24,815 nt of DNA from JALZHR01 sp036389695 (GTDB taxonomy: Bacteria > Acidobacteriota > Blastocatellia > Pyrinomonadales > Pyrinomonadaceae). The notes under the pieces are model-generated. The model was not told where the DNA came from and searched no databases. It saw only the letters and a program-made list of their open reading frames with translations. Both the position numbers and the translations under genes were made by a program. Of the stretch, positions 20,295 to 24,815 are shown piece by piece; the stretch's first letter is position 1; the number at the start of each line of letters is the position of its first letter. The stretch is from positions 1 through 24,815 of the forward strand of contig DASVWG010000532.1 in the NCBI GenBank assembly GCA_036389695.1, read 5' to 3'.

Positions 20295-20617
20295 CTAAAC
20301 AATTAGTCTATTTAAAACTCGGGGCGGGTAAACCGGCTTCTTATCGCAAGAGATTTGAAGCCGGTTTACCCGCCCTGAATCGATTCTACATAAAATTTTC
20401 AAACAAAGAACCGGGAGTAATTTTTATAGCAACCGAAAGCCGGTTTTCGCCGTCTAATTAATATCTGAACGATTAACGATTTAAAAACACCGGTTTGAAT
20501 AAACCCCGTGAAATTTGACCGCAATCGCCCTTAATTTCCAATTAACAACTTAACTTCGCGCCGCGCCAAACCGCTTTTTGTTTTCGCCGTCGCTTTAACT
20601 CATAAAGGAGTCTCTAA
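20295..20617. other. Intergenic region between the M4 peptidase and lytic transglycosylase genes
   Basis: 323 bases. Apart from the 20322-20375 palindrome I see no gene, no second repeat and no convincing promoter. AAGGAG at 20605-20610 is the ribosome site of the next gene. Confidence 0.5.
20322..20375. repeat. Perfect 19-bp-arm palindrome after the M4 gene
   Basis: The arms at 20322-20340 and 20357-20375 (gggcgggtaaaccggcttc and its exact complement) enclose a 16-base loop. It starts 28 bases past the peptidase stop. No T-run follows, so it may stabilise the mRNA 3' end or be a mobile REP-like unit rather than a classical terminator. Confidence 0.85.
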
Positions 20618-20620
20618 TTG

Positions 20621-21325
20621 ATGATAAAAGTCTGTCTTTCTTTCGCTTTAGCCGTTATTTTCGTCTTTTCGACCTTTGCTCAAAACAACCGGAATTTTTC
20701 TCCAAACGAACAAAGAATCAGCCCCGCAATTAATGTTGCTTCCTCTTTAGATAAGACGGAAAAGACAGGCGAGACCGTCGAAACCTCGACTTCGGTCGAG
20801 GCTGGACAGGAAGACAGAACCGAAGAAATGGACTTTCAGAAGACCAATTGGAGCGCGCTGGCGGACGCCTATTCGCTGACCTTCAAATCCACGAAGTCGG
20901 CGATGAATAAATCGCTCGGCGCTTTCACGACGGGCAACGCGGTCATCGACGGCTATATTTTAGAATCGAGCACGCGTCATAATATCGACCCGCTGCTCAT
21001 CTTCGCCCAGATGAGCCAGGAATCTTCGTTTAAGAAAACAGCGACCTCGCACAAAGGCGCGAGCGGTTTGATGCAGCTGATGCCCGCCACCGCCGTTCGC
21101 TGGGGCGTAAAAAACATCTATAATCCGCAGCAGAACATCGAAGCCGGAGTAAAATATATGCGCTGGCTGCTCGATAAATTCGGCGGCGACGTCAAATTGG
21201 CGCTGGCGGCATACAACGCGGGCGAAGGCTCGGTCAAAAAATACGGCAATAAAATTCCGCCTTACACCGAAACCCAGAATTATGTGAAGCGAATCAGCGC
21301 GCATTACGAAAAAATCAAGATGTAA
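20621..21325 (+). CDS. Exported SLT-type lytic transglycosylase
   Basis: A 234-residue envelope enzyme cleaving peptidoglycan glycan strands to 1,6-anhydro ends. Signal peptide MIKVCLSF to TFA|Q; then a ~75-residue Ser/Thr/Glu-rich low-complexity spacer; then the SLT (lysozyme-fold) domain. The catalytic glutamate is E134 in SQESSF, followed by GASGLMQLMPATA and the LAAYNAGEGSVKKYG block, all family signatures. ATG 20621 lies ten bases after AAGGAG; the TTG at 20618 just before it is an equally spaced alternative. A perfect terminator follows. Likely role: wall remodelling or space-making for envelope complexes. Confidence 0.94.
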   Translation: MIKVCLSFALAVIFVFSTFAQNNRNFSPNEQRISPAINVASSLDKTEKTGETVETSTSVEAGQEDRTEEMDFQKTNWSALADAYSLTFKSTKSAMNKSLGAFTTGNAVIDGYILESSTRHNIDPLLIFAQMSQESSFKKTATSHKGASGLMQLMPATAVRWGVKNIYNPQQNIEAGVKYMRWLLDKFGGDVKLALAAYNAGEGSVKKYGNKIPPYTETQNYVKRISAHYEKIKM

Positions 21326-21340
21326 TCCGTCTGAAATGAC

Positions 21341-21382
21341 AAATAAAAAGCTTCGCTCTGATTTAAGCGAAGCTTTTTATTT
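21341..21382. terminator. Bidirectional intrinsic terminator
   Basis: The perfect 17-bp arms 21341-21357 and 21366-21382 with an 8-base loop have a GC core (gcttcgc) flanked by A-run and T-run ends, so it can end transcription from both sides. It lies between the transglycosylase (+) and the convergent unknown gene (minus). Confidence 0.9.
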
Positions 21383-21472
21383 ATGAAATCAAAGCTTTTA
21401 AAGCGTCGAACTTCTAAATTCAGATTAGAAGCACGGCGCTTTATCTTTTGAAAAACGCTCGGGCGAAACGTC

Positions 21473-22093
21473 TCAAACCACGACGATTTTTTCATCCGAT
21501 ACGGGAAAATCCTTCATATCCAGAAGCTTTCGCGCATCGGCGGTTATCAATTCTCTCGGATTCGGTTCGTGTCGCCAGTAACGCTCAAAAACCTTGACAC
21601 CCGCCGCGCCGGTTTCGATAAAGTTAATCAGATAGCGAAAATCGGCGTGGAAAAAACGCGTGTAAGCCACGTCCATTTCCGGCGAAAGCTCCGGCTCGAC
21701 GTCCGCAATCAGCGCCCTGCCAATCTCCGCCGCCTCGCGCTCGTGGTCGTAAATCAACTGCACGTCTGCGGGCGTCAGAATTTTTCCGGTGCTCAGGACA
21801 AGCTCGTTGGCGCGGTCAACGCGCGGAGTTTTGCGCGTCAGCTGCGTCATATGACCGAACAGGTGCGCGACGGTAAACCACATCGCAAAAACCGGCGCGA
21901 CGCGCGGGTATAGAATAATCGTATGCGCTTCAAAGATGCCGATAAACCGGGCGTGGTCGGGCGCGGAAAAATTTTCGTCGATATTGACGCCGAGTTCTTC
22001 GACTCGACCGGAAAGAACGTAGAACGACTGGCGCACGTCTTCGCCGTCCGGCAAACCGGCAAGACTGTTTTGATTTTCATTTTTGTTTTTCAT
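21473..22093 (-). CDS. Uncharacterised 206-aa protein with HxxxH helix
   Basis: A soluble, mainly helical protein without a signal peptide. I do not recognise its family. A helix AHLFGHMTQLTRKT carries H-x3-H, and some 30-40 residues later YDHEREAAEIGRALI carries H and acidic residues. The layout faintly recalls ImmA/IrrE-type metallopeptidases (HExxH plus E), but the glutamate between the histidines is absent (HLFGH). DinB-like metal binding is another possibility. Its ATG overlaps the stop of the upstream dehydrogenase by four bases (ATGA), so the two are translationally coupled and probably work together or are at least made together. Confidence 0.8.
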   Translation of the reverse strand: MKNKNENQNSLAGLPDGEDVRQSFYVLSGRVEELGVNIDENFSAPDHARFIGIFEAHTIILYPRVAPVFAMWFTVAHLFGHMTQLTRKTPRVDRANELVLSTGKILTPADVQLIYDHEREAAEIGRALIADVEPELSPEMDVAYTRFFHADFRYLINFIETGAAGVKVFERYWRHEPNPRELITADARKLLDMKDFPVSDEKIVVV

Positions 22094-23292
22094 TTCTTTC
22101 TCACGTAATAAACGACGCCGCTGAAATCGTCCGTAAAAAGAAACGAATTAGCGTCGAGCCGCATAATGTCGCACGGGCGACCGTTGACGGTTCTGCCGAC
22201 CAGAAAGCCGTTGGCAAAATCCTGCAGCTTTTCGCCTTTCCGCATAATCACGATTTTATAGCCGTGCGCGACGCGCTTGTCGGTCGCGCCGTGAAGCGAA
22301 ACTAAAAATGCGTTTTTGATAGTTTCGTCCGTGTCGGGCGCGTCGAAATAATCGAAGCCCATCGCCGAGCTGTGCGCGGGAAAATAAGCGTAAGATGTCG
22401 ATACATTGGCGCACGACTTTAAGCGATTCGTCGGCTTCTTGATGCGATTCGGCGGCGTCGTGTCGAAAAAGATTTTGCCGTTTGCCTGATAACACGAAGC
22501 CCAGCCGTAATCGGCGCCGTCCTTTAAGGCGTAAAAAGTTTCGTCCGGTTTGTCCAAGCCGAGATGGTCTGAGCCTTGGTTCGTCGCCCAGAGCACGTTT
22601 CCAATCCATTTCAGACCGACGGCGTTGCGCAAGCCTTTCGCAAAAGTGCGCTTTTCGCTGCCGTCCGCGTTCATTTCCTGCACGGTCGCGCGTTCTTTCT
22701 CGGTCGGCTTTTCGTCGCAGGCGTTGCAGCTCGAGCCGACCGAAACGTAAAGCTTTCCGCCGGGCGAAAAAGCCAGGCTGCGCGTCAGATGCCAGCCGCC
22801 GTATTTGTAGCTCAAACCGTAATCGGGAAAGGTCGCTATCGTTTCGGCTCTCGCGGTCGGCTTCGTCTCGCCGCGCGTAAATTTCCGGCGCGTGATTTTG
22901 TCGGTTTCCGCCAGGTAAAACCAGTCCTGCCCGTTTTTGTCGGTATAAAAGGCGGCGCTGTTCGGATTTTTCAGATTCGTCAGATACGGCGTGACCTTGC
23001 GAAATTTTCCGGTCTGCAAATCGAATTCGTCGAGAATGTAAACCGCGCCCTGCGTATTGTCGGAAAGATTATACATATCGGTCACAAAAATCCTTCCGTC
23101 CGGCGCTTTGGCGAAAAAACGGACGCGCTTTAAGCCTTCGACGGCGGGCGTGATTTCGTAATCGGCGGGCAAATTCAGATTAAACGATTTGCCGTTTTTC
23201 AGAGTGATTTTATGCGGCACAAGTCTGGTTTGAGCGTAACCGGAAACCGATAAAAAAAGCGATACGACCAAGAAACAGAGAATTCTTTTCAT
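22090..23292 (-). CDS. Exported PQQ-type sugar/sorbosone dehydrogenase-like beta-propeller
   Basis: A 400-residue protein with a Sec signal (MKRILCFL to GYA|Q). Blade-like repeats and the segments SLAFSPGGKLYVSVGSSCNACDE, GLRNAVGLKW, NQGSDHLG and GADYGWASCY match the soluble PQQ glucose/sorbosone dehydrogenase superfamily, six-bladed propellers oxidising sugars in the periplasm. Two cysteine-bearing spots (SCNACD and SCANVS) may form disulfides. Whether PQQ is really bound cannot be judged from sequence alone, and no PQQ biosynthesis genes are near. It is second in a minus-strand run, after the lipoprotein gene, and overlaps the next gene by ATGA. Confidence 0.85.
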   Translation of the reverse strand: MKRILCFLVVSLFLSVSGYAQTRLVPHKITLKNGKSFNLNLPADYEITPAVEGLKRVRFFAKAPDGRIFVTDMYNLSDNTQGAVYILDEFDLQTGKFRKVTPYLTNLKNPNSAAFYTDKNGQDWFYLAETDKITRRKFTRGETKPTARAETIATFPDYGLSYKYGGWHLTRSLAFSPGGKLYVSVGSSCNACDEKPTEKERATVQEMNADGSEKRTFAKGLRNAVGLKWIGNVLWATNQGSDHLGLDKPDETFYALKDGADYGWASCYQANGKIFFDTTPPNRIKKPTNRLKSCANVSTSYAYFPAHSSAMGFDYFDAPDTDETIKNAFLVSLHGATDKRVAHGYKIVIMRKGEKLQDFANGFLVGRTVNGRPCDIMRLDANSFLFTDDFSGVVYYVRKK

Positions 23293-23329
23293 AAAATTTC
23301 AGCGCGATGCAAACTCAAAATAAATAGCG

Positions 23330-23397
23330 TTCGCGTCCTTTGCGCTAAACTTTGCGTTCTTTGCGGTTAAGAAAATTTTTACCGCAAAGGACGCGAA
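23330..23397. repeat. Inverted array of cgcaaag-type units
   Basis: The outer arms at 23330-23344 and 23383-23397 are perfect 15-nt complements. Alternatively the inner arm 23354-23367 pairs with 23381-23394 over 14 bp with one G-U pair. Extra units (acgcaaag, cacaaag) continue to 23422. The unit resembles the octamers inside the PIG-L gene. It lies in the 176-base gap between the lipoprotein and dehydrogenase genes and would sit in the dehydrogenase leader. Confidence 0.85.
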
Positions 23398-23468
23398 GAG
23401 AAAGACGCAAAGAAACACAAAGTTTTTTTCCTCGCTAATTAAACGAATAAATTTTGATTTTTGCAAGA

Positions 23469-24173
23469 TTATTTTGTCAGTTTAGCCGCGACCGCCGCCG
23501 ATTGATAGACGAAGCGTATCGCCCCGCCGCTCGGCGTGGCTTGTTTGAGCGATTCTTTTTTCTCGACCGCCGCGTTAATCGTCACCGCGCCCGTCATAAA
23601 TTCCTTCAGGCTTTCCGGCGCGATTGAAACGCCGGTTCGCGATTCGTCCGGGCTCGCTTCCACCGATTTGTTCAGCGGAGTTTTATCCTTAACCGCTTTT
23701 CCGGTCACGGAGACGGAAATTTGCTCGTTCGGCGCGAGGGCGCGCGAGAGTTTTATAAAAGCAGCGCGCGTGCGGCTCAGAACGATTTTCTGCACCGGAA
23801 TTTCCAGCGCCGGAAGCGCGATTTCATTGCGATAAACTTTGCCCGCGCCGTCGGTAAAAACAAATTGCTGTTTCGGCACAAAGCCGCTCGCTTTGGCTTC
23901 ATACGTCGTGCCGGTCGCGAAAGTCGGCGCGATTTCCGTCATCGGCTTGCCGTTCAAATCGATTTTCGCGGGCGCGTCCAAATCAATCGTTCTGCCCGTT
24001 TCGTTGTTCAAACGAAAAACCGCGTAAACGCTCGTCTGCTTTTTTGAAGCGGTAATCGAATAACTCTGATAAACGCCCGCCGCCGGAACGCGCGTCGATT
24101 CGACCGTCTCGGTCGAAGGACAAGCCGACAGAAAAACGCCGATAAAAGTGAAAACAAGAAAGCTTTTCAACAT
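23469..24173 (-). CDS. Hypothetical lipoprotein
   Basis: A 234-residue protein with a lipoprotein signal peptide: MLKSFLVFTFIGVF and a lipobox L15-S16-A17-C18, so C18 should be lipidated and the protein anchored in the envelope. The mature part is rich in beta-strand, Ala, Thr and Lys, and looks like one or two immunoglobulin-like sandwich domains. I recognise no catalytic motif or named family. It ends about 180 bases before the dehydrogenase gene on the same strand and is divergent from the polyphosphate kinase gene. Confidence 0.85.
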   Translation of the reverse strand: MLKSFLVFTFIGVFLSACPSTETVESTRVPAAGVYQSYSITASKKQTSVYAVFRLNNETGRTIDLDAPAKIDLNGKPMTEIAPTFATGTTYEAKASGFVPKQQFVFTDGAGKVYRNEIALPALEIPVQKIVLSRTRAAFIKLSRALAPNEQISVSVTGKAVKDKTPLNKSVEASPDESRTGVSIAPESLKEFMTGAVTINAAVEKKESLKQATPSGGAIRFVYQSAAVAAKLTK

Positions 24174-24431
24174 AATTTTCTCAAAATCCGTTCACGAAAA
24201 TCATCGCCGGAAGCATCGTAGCGGCATAAATCATAAGCCAAAAATTGCTCGCTTAAAAACCCGCTTCACGGTTATTTCTCATAAATTTTTTACCCGACAA
24301 CAATTGACCGCGCCCGCCGAAAAATTTGCGCAAATTTCCCTATCTGTAAACGCAGTTTTCCGGCGCGAAACGGCTCAAAAAAATTGCTTGTGTTTTTATC
24401 GGTAAAAAACTTAAAGTTGAATAAACCTTTT

Positions 24432-24815
24432 ATGAAATACGAACAATTTCGCATCCGTGCGGGCAAAAAACTAAATCTGAGTAAACTCGCGACCGATTTT
24501 ACGGGCGATTATCTCGCTAAAGACGAAGCCAAAGAAGATTTGAAGCGCAACGTCGAGCGTTTAGCCGAATTGCAGGAAATTCTCTACGCGCAGAACAAAT
24601 ACGCGCTGCTCATCGTTTTGCAGGCGATGGACGCGGGCGGCAAAGACGGCTTGATTAGTCACGTTTTGAGCGGCGTCAACCCGCAGGGCGTCCACGTCGT
24701 TTCGTTCAAACAACCTTCAAATGAAGAACTCGAACACGATTTTCTCTGGCGCATTTCCAAAAATTTGCCGGAGCGCGGAAAAATCGGCGTTTTTAATCGC
24801 TCGCATTACGAAGAC
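24432..24815 (+). CDS. Polyphosphate kinase 2 family protein (5' part; runs off the window)
   Basis: The first 128 codons of a PPK2-type kinase, which moves phosphate between polyphosphate and nucleoside mono- or diphosphates. The Walker A region QAMDAGGKDG (64-73) and Walker B region FNRSHYED at the window edge are diagnostic, and the N-terminal helix region (KEDLKRNVERLAELQEILYAQNKYALL) is typical. The short N-terminus and the spacing of these motifs resemble single-domain PPK2 proteins (class I or III), but the class-deciding lid is beyond the window. No Shine-Dalgarno is evident before the ATG. It is divergent from the lipoprotein gene. Confidence 0.92.
   Translation, partial: MKYEQFRIRAGKKLNLSKLATDFTGDYLAKDEAKEDLKRNVERLAELQEILYAQNKYALLIVLQAMDAGGKDGLISHVLSGVNPQGVHVVSFKQPSNEELEHDFLWRISKNLPERGKIGVFNRSHYED

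Noticed and set aside
20261..20461. Small + open frame overlapping the M4 3' end
   Set aside because: It merely translates the 20322-20375 palindrome, has no ribosome site and overlaps the peptidase C-terminus.
21304..21495. 63-codon minus-strand open frame downstream of the 206-aa protein gene
   Set aside because: It crosses the bidirectional terminator and the transglycosylase end, with no ribosome site or family.
24148..24405. 85-codon + open frame between the lipoprotein and PPK2 genes
   Set aside because: It begins inside the lipoprotein gene on the other strand; basic low-complexity translation with no domain.

Overview
The window is an ordinary chromosomal stretch of a free-living Gram-negative-type bacterium. 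It shows no phage, insertion sequence, CRISPR array or RNA gene. The combination of a bacillithiol-type BshA, a TIGR03279-like radical SAM protein, a large exported PIG-L protein, a GH97 hydrolase, many Sec-exported proteins and abundant short intergenic repeats fits Acidobacteriota (Blastocatellia/Pyrinomonadales-like). That placement is an inference from protein style, not a search result.

Layout. Bases 1-150 hold a REP-like palindrome cluster. From 271 to 10176 nine genes run on the + strand: DinB-fold protein, GNAT acetyltransferase, an unknown protein, a zinc MDR dehydrogenase, a membrane-anchored DegP-type protease, an aldehyde dehydrogenase, an exported GH97 alpha-glucosidase, alanine dehydrogenase (ald) and a VanZ-like membrane protein. 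A single-domain response regulator lies opposite and overlaps the end of the VanZ gene. A PDZ/radical SAM/DUF512 protein follows on +. From 18292 down to 12275 five closely spaced minus-strand genes look like one transcription unit: bshA, a small antitoxin, a PIN toxin, an APC amino-acid permease and a 915-aa exported PIG-L protein. Divergent from bshA are a secreted M4 metallopeptidase and an exported lytic transglycosylase (+). A minus-strand group (lipoprotein, PQQ-type sugar/sorbosone dehydrogenase-like protein, unknown protein) follows, and the window ends inside a PPK2 polyphosphate kinase gene (+).

Most genes are individually routine: cell-envelope proteolysis and peptidoglycan turnover, sugar and aldehyde oxidation, thiol and polyphosphate metabolism. 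The striking layer is the repeats. Several unrelated short units with an identical 7-bp period (different heptamers at each site) occur as tandem arrays, three of them as perfect 20-29 bp inverted repeats placed just upstream of start codons. Two further arrays lie inside reading frames. One lengthens the linker of the radical SAM protein. The other, a composite of 7-, 10- and 8-bp units, encodes essentially the whole signal peptide of the PIG-L protein. A second class is REP/REPIN-like: a GTAG-headed inverted pair between convergent genes at 12169-12259, a nested palindrome at the window start, and a 19-bp-arm hairpin after the M4 gene.
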